Positions 11,357 through 21,069 of a stretch of 39,500 bases of DNA are shown here, one piece after another. This stretch comes from Bolinopsis microptera (taxonomy: Eukaryota > Ctenophora > Tentaculata > Lobata > Bolinopsidae). The notes beneath the pieces are model-generated. The model ran no database searches and was not told the DNA's origin. It worked only from the letters and a program-made list of their open reading frames with translations. The DNA lies in contig NC_087081.1 in the NCBI RefSeq assembly GCF_026151205.1, forward strand, positions 1,423,386-1,462,885. The letters run 5' to 3'. The translations under genes and the position numbers were made by a program. The first letter of the stretch is position 1; each line of letters opens with the position of its first letter.

Positions 11357-11658
11357 TGGTATGTTGTCATGGTAACTCCATACTCCAGACAGTTATATCA
11401 TTACAAACCACCTATATATAATATACCTATATAATAAATAATAGGTACGTGCCCGGACCAAGTGATGTTAAAATGCCGGTATGATCCTTGTAATATGATG
11501 TCTTAGATAAAGCAGCGTATCAGAAACCAGTTCATTTCTTAACAAAACAGCAGAGCAAGTATGTAAAAGACTAGTTCCAAAAGCTGTCATTCAATTTCAA
11601 TTATGTATATTGACGATCATTTTTAAAATCAAGAAATCTATGTTATTTTCTACCTTAC
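11357..11658. other. 5' flank of the innexin locus
   Basis: This contains the probable original promoter or 5' UTR sequence, displaced from the ATG by the composite repeat. A stretch resembling the 66-bp block's outer end resumes near 11451-11475. There is an AT-rich tract (CCTATATATAATATACC) near 11410. No clear TATA box or coding exon can be assigned. Confidence 0.35.
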
Positions 11659-11826
11659 CTGAGATTTCTGAGCCAAGGATCTAGCCCAAGGCTTGAAAAC
11701 AACAAAATATTCCAGATCAATTGCCAAAATAACTCCGATTATGTATTTTAAAACATAGAAAATGCAGACTCTATCATCTCTTGTGTCCGAGATCGCTGTG
11801 ATCCCAGAATAGATGCAGAAGGTGGA
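11659..11826 (-). CDS. Orphan exon encoding a hydrophobic segment
   Basis: On the minus strand an acceptor (CTCCATTTTTAG) precedes 56 open codons, which end at a donor (CAG|GTAAGG). The piece is exactly 168 bases, phase 0 to phase 0. It encodes STFCIYSGITAISD, then a charged turn (TRDDRVC), a membrane-like stretch (VLKYIIGVILAIDL) and a basic end (FKPWARSLAQKSQ). I do not recognise the family. Neighbouring minus-strand candidates are 12512-12430 (VCIIVFVSLKPLII, donor GTAAGTG) and a hydrophobic stretch near 12715-12620 (GLLIVILSMNLLPIA). I could not join them in phase. It may be part of a multi-pass membrane protein or a decayed paralogue. Confidence 0.45.
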
Positions 11827-13456
11827 CTAAAAATGGAGCATTGTGGAACTTACCAATGGCAGATGAAATATTTTATCACATGACAAGACATTTGCAGGGA
11901 TTATTAATTTAGTGATGGAACAATGCATTGTTTCCTCGCAAGCTTTGGAGGAAACATCTTTTATTTGCTTGCATACTGAAGACAGATATAAATATATGAT
12001 TACACTTTACTACAATAACCCTGAAGAACATCCACACTTTCTTATCCCAAATTGTACTTGATGGAAAAGTAGAAAATTGATAACGATATACAGTTGTAAG
12101 AAAGTTGTTGATTTGGTAATATGAAAGTTGAAATTGTTTACAAATTACTTTATAGCGATAGTCTATCAAGCTATCAGACACAAATTAGACTAAATAAAGA
12201 AAAGAATTTCTGAATAAAAATGGACAAGACTTTTCTGAATGAACGTGTACGATAAATTACCATATCGGCTTTAAGTGTCTGGCTTTGATTTTACGTTTTC
12301 ACCTAAAACCACAAAACCGTGGTAGTGCTAAAAACCGGAAAAATATAAAAAAAAGTTTATATTTTAATCATATTCTGAGCTATAACTATGAAACCATCAA
12401 ATTAGAGAATTGTTTATGTTTTCACTTACCGTTGGAACAACTTGAGAGCTCTATTTATAATCAAAGGTTTTAGCGACACAAAAACAATAATGCAGACAAA
12501 CAATTGTCTGGACTATGAAAACTGACAGAATGCACTATTTCTAAGCTAAGTTTACTCTTTGTCTGTCTGCATCATTTGCCCACGCATTTGGTAAGATTCC
12601 ATGAGAGAATTCCAAATCCTACAACCTACATCCAAAACATCGCCACATTAATGAATCCGCGATTGGCAGCAAATTCATACTCAGAATCACGATCAACAAT
12701 CCAATGTTCCTGCCTATAAAGCAAAATGTTTTGGTGAATATGGTCAAGTCAACAAATTCCAATATGAGGTAGATTCTAGTATAACTTAAGTTTTAGATTG
12801 AAGGTTTGATCAATAATAATAAAGCTGTTCCCACAGATACAGGCTCATGTAGAGGCGTAGTCACAGGCGTGGTCACAGTCAGGAACCGCTCTTATGAACA
12901 TAAGCAGTTTTGTTTGACTACGCAGTTAAACAAAAAATAAAACTCAGATTTTGGCTTAAGATGAGATAAAACAAATAAACATTATATCACAAATATTTAA
13001 TAGATCATCTCAGTATGTTATATTAGAAATGCAGTTTCATTTTACTACGTACAAATTTGACAAATGCCCAGGCTATATTCAAGTCCGCATCTTGCCCAAA
13101 TGATAGTTAATCAAAGCCACCAGCTCTTATTTGATGATCAATACTAAATTCGTCATTAGATGTTAATCCAATCTTTTTTATCATCATCGGAGATTTAGAT
13201 CTGAAGGGAGAGGAAGAAGACCATTTCACCGAACTTCAAAAGGGTTGATTGGTTGTGTCCTAAATTCGTAGACTAATGATTCCTCTGATCGTTGGGGAAT
13301 TTCCTGAAATCATTTTAGAATGATAGTAAAGTGGCTTTAGAAATTTTGATTCGTTGGTTTTAGTAAAATAGTTTGGCCCTTCTAATAAATCCAAATACTG
13401 GTGGAAGTAAAGTTCCAATTCCATTCAAAATGAAAATGTTAATTAAAACATTTCAG
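11827..13456. other. Mostly unassigned sequence with weak exon candidates
   Basis: There is no confident gene. On the minus strand, 12512-12430 is flanked by TTTTCATAG and GTAAGTG and encodes 27 mainly hydrophobic codons. A frame ending at 11909 (acceptor CTGTCTTCAG at about 11978) would continue it in phase and stop after about 22 codons. Signals are too weak for a gene model. Confidence 0.3.
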
Positions 13457-13589
13457 GGGGAAATGTTTTGGCTGCTACTCACATTGCTAGTATTTTTAGC
13501 ATTATTACTATCACATTTTCTAACAAACAGATTGTGTCCACTGTTCAACAGCTTATTTCCTTCGAGACTCTTTATCTGCTGCAGCAAAG
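13457..13589 (+). CDS. Possible single-TM exon
   Basis: On the plus strand the piece runs from the acceptor ACATTTCAG to the donor AAAG|GTGAAA. It encodes 44 codons with one strong membrane segment (MFWLLLTLLVFLALLLSHFL) followed by a Cys-containing basic tail (LFICCSK). A following acceptor at 13732 would close the frame at once (TAA at 13735). An in-phase upstream exon ending GAG|GTAGAT at about 12770 is possible. I recognise no family. The opposite strand here is the 3' flank of the PPxY gene, so this may be chance. Confidence 0.3.
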
Positions 13590-13666
13590 GTGAAAATCTT
13601 GTTTTCTTTACTTTCCCTCTTCGAGAATATTCCTGAAGAAATGAGCTAATCAAAATGTTTTAAGTT

Positions 13667-13672
13667 TTATTT
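13667..13672 (-). terminator. Candidate polyadenylation signal AATAAA for the PPxY gene
   Basis: AATAAA on the minus strand lies 132 bases after the TGA... frame end at 13805, a normal distance for a short 3' UTR. It is a motif match only. Confidence 0.4.
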
Positions 13673-13804
13673 CCAAAACTTTCGCTCAAAACTTGCGAAG
13701 ACAAAGTGACCATGATATTTTATATTCCAAAGGCTAAAGATCAATAAAACTAAAGATCGATGAAATGAAAGGATCAGTATTAATTTCATAGAATTTCAAT
13801 GGGA

Positions 13805-16800
13805 CTAAACTGGTTGTCCATCACTCGTCTCTGGAGGGGGATCAGAGGGAGAGGCTGCTGGGGGTTCTACTGGAGATTGGTCTTGTGAATTGTTAGGTTG
13901 GTTGTTAGGTTGGTTGTTAGGTTGGTTGTTAGGTTGGTTGTTAGGTTGGTTGTTAGGTTGGTTGTTAGGTTGGTTGTTAGGTTGGTTGTTAGGTGAACCG
14001 CTTTCTGGCCATTCTTCGTACTTTGGAGGAGGTTCACTTGGTGTTGGGGGTTTCTGAAACATGATAATTTGTACAGTACTTACCTCCGTTTGTTAGTTTG
14101 TTAAATGAGGAGGGTTAGATTCCTGTTACTAACCTGGTAACCCTGTATCCTGGTAACCTGGTAACCTTGCAACCTAGTAACCTTTTAACCTTGTAACTTT
14201 GTAACCTTGTAACCGTTTAACCTTGTAACCTTGTAACCTTGTAACCTTGTAACCTTGTAACCTTGTAACCTTGTAACCTTGTAACCTTGTAACCTTGTAA
14301 CTTTGTAACCTTGTAACCGTTTAACCTTGTAACCTTGTAACCTTGTAACCTTGTAACCTTGTAACCTTGTAACCTTGTAACCTTGTAACCTTGTAACCTT
14401 GTAACCTTGTAACCTTGTAACCTTGTAACCTTGTAACCTTGTAACCTTGTAACCTTGTAACCTTGTAACCTTGTAACCTTGTAACCTTGTAACCTTGTAA
14501 CCTTGTAACCTTGTAACCTTGTAACCTTGTAACCTTGTAACCTGGCAACCTTGTAACCTTGTGACCTTGTAACTTTGTAGCCAGGTAACCTTGTAACCTG
14601 GTAACCTGGTAACCTGGTGACCTTGTAATTTTGTAGCCAGGTAACCTTGTAACCTGGTAACCTGGTAACCTTGTAACCTTGTAACCTGGTAACCTTGTAA
14701 CCTGGTAACCTGGTAACCTGGTAACCTGGTAACCTGGTAACCTGGTAAACTGGTTACCTGATAACCTGGTTACCTGGTTACCTGGTAACCTGGTTACCTG
14801 GTAACCTGGTAACCTGGTAACCTGGTAACCTGGTAACCTGGTAACCTGGTAACCTGGTAACCTGTTAACCTGGTTACCTGTTAATATGGTAACCTGGTAA
14901 CCTGATAACCTGGTAACCTGATAACCTGGTAACCTGGTAACCTGGTAACCTGGCAACCTGGTAACCTGGTAACCTGGTAACCTGGTAACCTGGTAACATG
15001 GTAACCTGGTAACCTGGTAACCTGGTAACCTGGTTACCTGGTAACCTGGTTACCTGGTAACCTGGTAACCTGGTAACTTTGTAACCTGGTAACCTGGTAA
15101 CCTGGTAACGTACTAACCTGATACTGGTAGGTTGGAGGAACTATTGTTTGGTATAAAGGAGGATTGGGTTCCTGTTGTCGGTGTTGGGACAGCATTATCA
15201 TCTGAAATATGTTGGCTTTAATCAACAGGGCGATGTTTGATAAATTTCAGTTTGCAAAATTCGACTGATTTGTGCAGGATTAAACGTTTATGCAGGCCTA
15301 GGGACTAGGAGTTATAATTGATAATCAGCAGGCCTAGGGACTAGGAGTTATAATTGATAATCAGCAGGCCTAGGGACTAGGAGTTATAATTGATAATCAG
15401 CAGGCCTAGGGACTAGGAGTTATAATTGATAATCAGCAGGCCTAGGGACTAGGAGTTATAATTGATAATCAGCAGGCCTAGGGACTAGGAGTTATAATTG
15501 ATAATCAGCAGGCCTAGGGACTAGGAGTTATAATTGATAATCAGCAGGCCTAGGGACTAGGAGTTATAATTGATAATCAGCAGGCCTAGGGACTAGGAGT
15601 TATAATTGATAATCAGCAGGCCTAGGGACTAGGAGTTATAATTGATAATCAGCAGGCCTAGGGACTAGGAGTTATAATTGATAATCAGCAGGCCTAGGGA
15701 CTAGGAGTTATAATTGATAATCAGCAGGCCTAGGGACTAGGAGTTATAATTGATAATCAGCAGGCCTAGGGACTAGGAGTTATAATTGATAATCAGCAGG
15801 CCTAGGGACTAGGAGTTATAATTGATAATCAGCAGGCCTAGGGACTAGGAGTTATAATTGATAATCAGCAGGCCTAGGGACTAGGAGTTATAATTGATAA
15901 TCAGCAGGCCTAGGGACTAGGAGTTATAATTGATAATCAGCAGGCCTAGGGACTAGGAGTTATAATTGATAATCAGCAGGCCTAGGGACTAGGAGTTATA
16001 ATTGATAATCAGCAGGCCTAGGGACTAGGAGTTATAATTGATAATCAGCAGGCCTAGGGACTAGGAGTTATAATTGATAATCAGCAGGCCTAGGGACTAG
16101 GAGTTATAATTGATAATCAGCAGGCCTAGGGACTAGGAGTTATAATTGATAATCAGCAGGCCTAGGGACTAGGAGTTATAATTGATAATCAGCAGGCCTA
16201 GGGACTAGGAGTTATAATTGATAATCAGCAGGCCTAGGGACTAGGAGTTATAATTGATAATCAGCAGGCCTAGGGACTAGGAGTTATAATTGATAATCAG
16301 CAGGCCTAGGGACTAGGAGTTATAATTGATAATCAGCAGGCCTAGGGACTAGGAGTTATAATTGATAATCAGCAGGCCTAGGGACTAGGAGTTATAATTG
16401 ATAATCAGAAGTTGATTAAAACTATCACCACAAGGTATATGAACTCCTTGATTAGGTCTAATGCAACACTAATACAGGGTCTGAGTTCATAATACTGGGG
16501 CTGCATCACTCCTCCTCGTTACCTGGTAACCTGGTAACCAGGTTACCTGGTTACCAGGTTACCAGGTTACCAGGTTACCAGGATACCAGGTTACCTGGTT
16601 ACCTGGTAACCTGGTTACCCCAGCCCTACACTTACCTCATCCTGCCGGTATCTCTCATTGTACCAGTCGCTTAGCCGTCTGGCCTGTCTGAAATTATGGA
16701 CGGTAATTAACTTTAAGTGCATTGTGCAAAGTTGAAATGCTACTCTAAATTAAGTCATGCGATTATGGGGTAATCAAAATCTTAAAATTAAAATGTATTT

Positions 16801-19307
16801 TTGTTTTTTATGAAATCATAAATTCAGAATAGCTAGGGTAAATAAATAATGTTTGCCAAACTTATTTTTGCTGGTTTATGGATACAACCTTGTAACCTGG
16901 TAACCAGGTAACCAGGTAACCTGGTAACCTTGTAACCTGGTAACCAGGTTACCTGGTTATCTGGTAACCAGGTAACCAGGTAACCTGGTAACCTTGTAAC
17001 CTGGTAACCTGGTAACCTGGTTACCAGGTTACCTGGTTACCTGGTAACCAGGTTACCAGGTAACCTGGTAACCTTGTAACCTGGTAACCTGGTAACCTGG
17101 TAACCTGGTAACCTGGTTTATGGATACAACGTACCCGAAAATCCCCGTAATTATACTCCAGAAGTAAGCGATAACGGAAATGTTTAATATTATTAATAGA
17201 ATCAACCAGAACCAATATGAATCAACTTTCAAAAACATTATCCGCCATAAAAATAAGACTATCCCCATAAACTACATCAGTTAACAACACACCATTAACA
17301 TGAACCTTGCAGAGTACAAGTATGATGAAAAGTGGTTGAAACGTGTATAATTACTAGATGCCGTAAGATTCGAAGACAAGTAGTGAGTGATACTGCTATA
17401 TAGTGACTATATAGTGACATTAGCAGCTTAATTTTCTTTACACTAGCCTAGTGTAAGCTAAATTGTAAGCTAAATTGCTCTATGCTACATAAGTTACGTT
17501 TGCTCATGACTCATGAGTGTTAGAGGTAAATGGAGAGAAGCACTGGCACGAAACTCGTTCCAGACTCCATCTGAATCGAACTAGGCAGGCAGGCATATAT
17601 ATTATCCGAAACTTAGAATAACGTTATTTGTATTTTACTTTGTTTTTCAACAAAAAACAGACCTGCACCAGGCACCTGTTCCCCTCTCTTGACATACAAA
17701 TTAGTTTAATGTTACAAAATAATTGTCAAGCAGTTCAAAATTTGAGCTAATTCTTTGTCTCAAAACAACTGTGAGTCTACACGATCACAAATAAACCAAC
17801 AGATGCACAATGAACTTACTGCCTAGATACTGCCCTGACAACAGATACACAATGAACTTACTGCCTAGATACTGCCCTGACAACAGATACACAATAAACT
17901 TACTGCCTAGATACAGCCCTGACAACAGATACACAATAAACTTACTGCCTAGATACTGCCCTGACAACAGATACACAATGAACTTACTGCCTAGATACTG
18001 CCCTGACAACAGATACACAATGAACTTACTGCCTAGATACTGCCCTGACAACAGATACACAATAAACTTACTGCCTAGATACTGCCCTGACAACAGATAC
18101 ACAATGAACTTACTGCCTAGATACTGCCCTGACAACAGATACACAATGAACTAACTGCCTAGATACTGCCCTGACAACAGATGCACAATGAACCTACTCC
18201 TAGATACTGCCCTGACAACAGATACACAATGAACTTACTGCCTAGATACTGCCCTGACAACAGATACACAATGAACTTACTGCCTAGATACTGCCCTGAC
18301 AACAGATACACAATGAACTTACTGCCTAGATACTGCCCTGACAACAGATGCACAATGAACTTACTGCCTAGATACTGCCCTGACAACAGATACACAATGA
18401 ACTTACTGCCTAGATACTGCCCTGACAACAGATACACAATGAACTTACTGCCTAGATACTGCCCTGACAACAGATACACAATGAACTTACTGCCTAGATA
18501 CTGCCCTGACAACAGATGCACAATGAACTTACTGCCTAGATACTGCCCTGACAACAGATGCACAATGAACTTACTGCCTAGATACTGCCCTGACAACAGA
18601 TGCACAATGAACTTACTGCCTAGATACTGCCCTGACAACAGATACACAATGAACTTACTGCCTAGATACTGCCCTGACAACAGATGCACAATGAACTTAC
18701 TGCCTAGATACTGACCTGACAACAGATGCACAATGAACTTACTGCCTAGATACTGCCCTGACAACAGATACACAATGAACTTACTGCCTAGATACTGCCC
18801 TGACAACAGATACACAATGAACTTACTGCCTAGATACTGCCCTGACTTCTGGATCCTCAAATATAATGATGATGAACACCTGGTAACCTGGTAACCTGGT
18901 AACCTGATAACCTGATAACCTGGTAACCTGGTAACCTGGTAACCTGGTAACCTGGTAACCTGGTAACCTGGTAACCTGGTAACCTGGTAACCTGGTAACC
19001 TGGTAACCTGGTAACCTGGTAACCTGGTAACCTGGTAACCTGGTAACCTGGTAACCTGGTAACCTGGTAACCTGGTAACTTACTGCCTAGATACTGCCCT
19101 GACTTCTGGATCCTCAAATATAATGATGATGAACACGACTATGCAAGCGAAGCAAAAGAAAGTCAGCATCACCCACAACCACCAGTCAGTGTTAGAGTTC
19201 ATCTCCCCGCTCTCCATCCCACCAGCTCCTGGTGACATCTCTCCTCCTCCTCCTCCCATTTCTCCTCCTCCTCCCATTTCTCCTCCTCCTCCTACATCCC
19301 TCTCCAT
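13805..19307 (-). CDS. Single-pass membrane protein with cytosolic PPxY tail
   Basis: Exons are 19307-19084, 16687-16636, 15201-15118 and 14053-13805. The phases (2, 0, 0) agree and give 202 residues. Residues 1-40 are Gly/Glu/Met-rich (GGGGEM repeats) with no signal peptide. The membrane segment is 41-64 (DWWLWVMLTFF to FIIIIF). A charged juxtamembrane stretch (QARRLSDWYNERYRQDE) follows. Then come three PPxY motifs: PPLY (106-109), PPTY (114-117) and PPKY (129-132). The tail then has eight PNNQ repeats and a Pro/Ser/Glu-rich end. PPxY motifs bind WW domains of NEDD4-type ubiquitin ligases or YAP-like proteins. The layout recalls WBP1, VOPP1 or Shisa-like adaptors, but the family is not proven. 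The upstream exons at 24855-27829 may be alternative 5' exons. Every intron is packed with arrays. Confidence 0.75.
13889..13996 (-). repeat. Coding 12-bp repeat (PNNQ)8
   Basis: A 12-bp unit (GTTGGTTGTTAG on the plus strand) is repeated eight to nine times inside the last exon of the PPxY protein. It encodes PNNQ in frame. The near-perfect copies suggest recent slippage and probable length polymorphism. Confidence 0.9.
14131..15110. repeat. 8-bp arrays filling almost a whole intron
   Basis: This is a near-continuous 8-bp period. Units are mainly TTGTAACC at about 14161-14550 and CTGGTAAC at about 14550-15110, with inverted GGTTACCT interruptions around 14750-14890 and 15030-15055. The host intron (14054-15117) is 1,064 bp, and about 90% of it is this array. 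On the sense strand the array begins within about 8 bases of the donor CAG|GTTAGTACGTTACC. A long minus-strand frame (14321-14956, VTRLPGYQ or VTRLQGYK) is an artefact. Confidence 0.95.
15292..16408. repeat. 36-bp satellite, 31 near-identical copies
   Basis: The unit starts GCAGGCCTAGGGACTAGGAG and ends TTATAATTGATAATCA. It is 36 bp long, and 1,117 bp holds 31 copies with no difference that I could see. The array occupies most of the intron between exons 16687-16636 and 15201-15118. Each unit contains the palindrome AGGCCT and the near-palindrome CCTAGGGACTAGG. There are no spacers, so it is not a CRISPR array. It does not visibly derive from an exon. Confidence 0.97.
16518..17117. repeat. 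Mixed-orientation CTGGTAAC/GTTACCAG arrays
   Basis: Two clusters (16518-16618 and 16884-17117) contain the 8-bp motif in both orientations. This creates many perfect short palindromes such as GGTAACCTGGTTACC. Between them, 16636-16687 is exon 2 of the PPxY gene and the rest is plain intron. The short ORFs at 17021-17268 are artefacts. Confidence 0.9.
17118..17784. other. Intron sequence without features
   Basis: AT-rich intron of the PPxY gene. There are short local duplications (TATAGTGACTATATAGTGAC near 17399; AAGCTAAATTGTAAGCTAAA near 17455) and nothing codable. Confidence 0.4.
17800..18850. repeat. 42-bp array of about 25 copies derived from an exon end and its splice donor
   Basis: On the plus strand the unit begins CTGCCTAGATACTGCCCTGA and ends CAACAGATACACAATGAACTTA. 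On the sense (minus) strand each unit holds GTCAGGGCAGTATCTAGGCA followed by GTAAGTT. This matches the last coding bases and donor of the transmembrane exon at 19084. Variation is low (ATACAC versus ATGCAC; AATGAAC versus AATAAAC). Because 42 is a multiple of three, long frames stay open on both strands (18159-18860, 18181-18714). These are not in the exon's own frame, and I do not call them genes. Confidence 0.95.
18824..19136. repeat. Duplicated exon edge flanking an 8-bp array
   Basis: 56 bases spanning the end of the transmembrane exon and its donor (19081-19136) recur at 18824-18879. Between them, 18880-19080 is a pure CTGGTAAC array (about 25 units). The inner copy leads directly into the 42-bp array. 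The layout mirrors the innexin exon-1 repeat at 10699-11356. Confidence 0.93.
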
Positions 19308-21063
19308 TGTGCAAGAGTGTTGGCTTTTTTTCGGGTATTGATCAGCTCTTCTTGGAGGAGGAGGTTTTTATCTTTGAATCTCCTCATTTGTCATTGTCTC
19401 TGTTTCTATTAATTGGGAGATGATTTACATTTTTTTAAATATTGTAAGTTCGCGCAGTACATCTCTGTACTTTGGAGTCTGGACTTAAGTATATTAATTG
19501 TCGGATATGGCCTTTTTTATTATTTGGACTTTTGGAGTACGGCATGATGTGAAATATTAAGGTAATAAGCAGCAACTAATGTCCTAATGTCCCATCTTCA
19601 GGATAGAACTGCTTGTTTTCACAGAGCTGAAAGGCGTATTATACCGATAATTTTGGTACATCAAGTATAAATGGGACTCACAAATATGAAATATCCACTG
19701 AATCAACTTTTTAACAGAACAAAAGACTTTTCAAAACAATTTCAGTACGATTTTAACCTTTCACATGGAAGATGATTGGTTTAATCCAGGTGACTTCTTA
19801 CAGAGCAAAGATCGTAAAAATGCCCAAAAATAACAAGATAACAGTTTTAGGTTTCAAATAACCCAATTTACACATTAACACTTCAACAAAGTCAGAAAAA
19901 TGTCACACAAGAAACGCAGGAACATGTAAACAGAGCACAACAAAAGAAGAAAAAACAGAGAAAATCCTACATTTGTGTAAGCAAGATTATTATATACATT
20001 TACATGCACTTCAGCGTCCCATATCCATTTCTTAACTGAATTATTATATAAATATGTCATGCTACTTGTGAGAGAAGCTTGTCAGATTTTTATAAAAACC
20101 TTATCGGTTTATAGGATCCACACGTTTATTATAGTTCACAAGCAAATAACAAGCAGTAGGCACTAGCCTTATGTTACTCTAATCATGCGTATTAACTTTA
20201 TTCGTAAAATAAGTTTGTGCAGTGATTTCGAACATTTTCGCATATTTCTGCTCAAATTTTTGCCATTCACAATTCAAGATTGTCGATGTTTAATCAAATA
20301 CGAATTGTTCGTTTAATTTTATATGATTGTTGTTGTTTGTATTACTTCAGAATCCTGATTGAATCGAATATTGATACTACTTTAACTTTGGCTTTAAGTT
20401 CTTATTGAAAATGGAACGAGCAGATTTCGCTCCAAGTATATATCTGATCTTTGCATTTTTAAGCAATAAAAAGCAATAGAGCAAGCTATAAAAAGCGATC
20501 TAAACTTCCCAAACGCCTGAAATGTAAAATAAAACGGACTGAGAGAAAAGTAAATGTCACTTATGTTTTATTATTTGATATATTCTTCAAGTTCAAACGA
20601 AAGATGAAACCAACTTATATGTAACAGAAATCGAGCCATCAATGACTGAGCTTAATAAGGTCCGCACGTCTATATTTCGATTTGTACCATTTGAATTTTA
20701 ATATGTGAACAAATTGTACCTCGTACCTTTTGAAGGTGATAAATAGTTTTCTGGTAATGATTACTGATTAGGTAAGAACCAATATTTAAGGTAATAAAAA
20801 TAACAACATCTTAGCTCTGTACCCTGTACAAACGCAATTATTAACTTGAGGAACGAACAAAGGGGAGCCTCAAAATGAGCATAGGATACGATGTACCATA
20901 CTGCTGTAATGGCCCGTAAATACCCCTCAGGGGACACATCCCGACCAAGTGGATATATATTTCCACTCTTAGATATAATATATACTCTGTAATGGGGAGG
21001 AATACAATATAGCTAGTTAGTATTTAAGGGGTCTCCTGATCCATCATAAGAGACGCTGTAAAT
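19308..21063. other. Non-coding region upstream of the PPxY gene's TM exon
   Basis: This contains the probable promoter or 5' flank of the 19307 start if that exon is a true first exon. Otherwise it is intron. CT-rich tracts lie at 19230-19300 (coding GGA repeats) and on to about 19390. From 20000 to 20800 it is plain AT-rich sequence. 20850-21060 is somewhat GC-richer and borders the LINE remnant. No gene is supported. Confidence 0.4.
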
Positions 21064-21069
21064 GTGGTA

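Noticed and set aside
11827-11853. 27-base intron between CATCTGCCATTG and the exon at 11826
   Set aside because: GTAAGT and TTTTTAG are both present, but the upstream sequence has no open frame in phase, so only the acceptor is likely to be real.
14321-14956. 211-residue frame of VTRLPGYQ / VTRLQGYK repeats and similar frames at 9516-9877, 10710-11334 and 17021-17268
   Set aside because: An 8-bp array without stops is open in several frames. All lie in introns or 5' flank.
15292-16408. CRISPR-like look of the 36-bp and 47-bp repeats
   Set aside because: There are no variable spacers and no cas genes, and the genome is eukaryotic. They are simple tandem satellites.
18159-18860. 233-residue minus-strand frame of SGQYLGSKFIVYLL repeats, and the plus-strand NLLPRYCPDNRYTM frames
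   Set aside because: They arise because the 42-bp unit is a multiple of three. They are not in the frame of the parent exon and have no start, signal or family.
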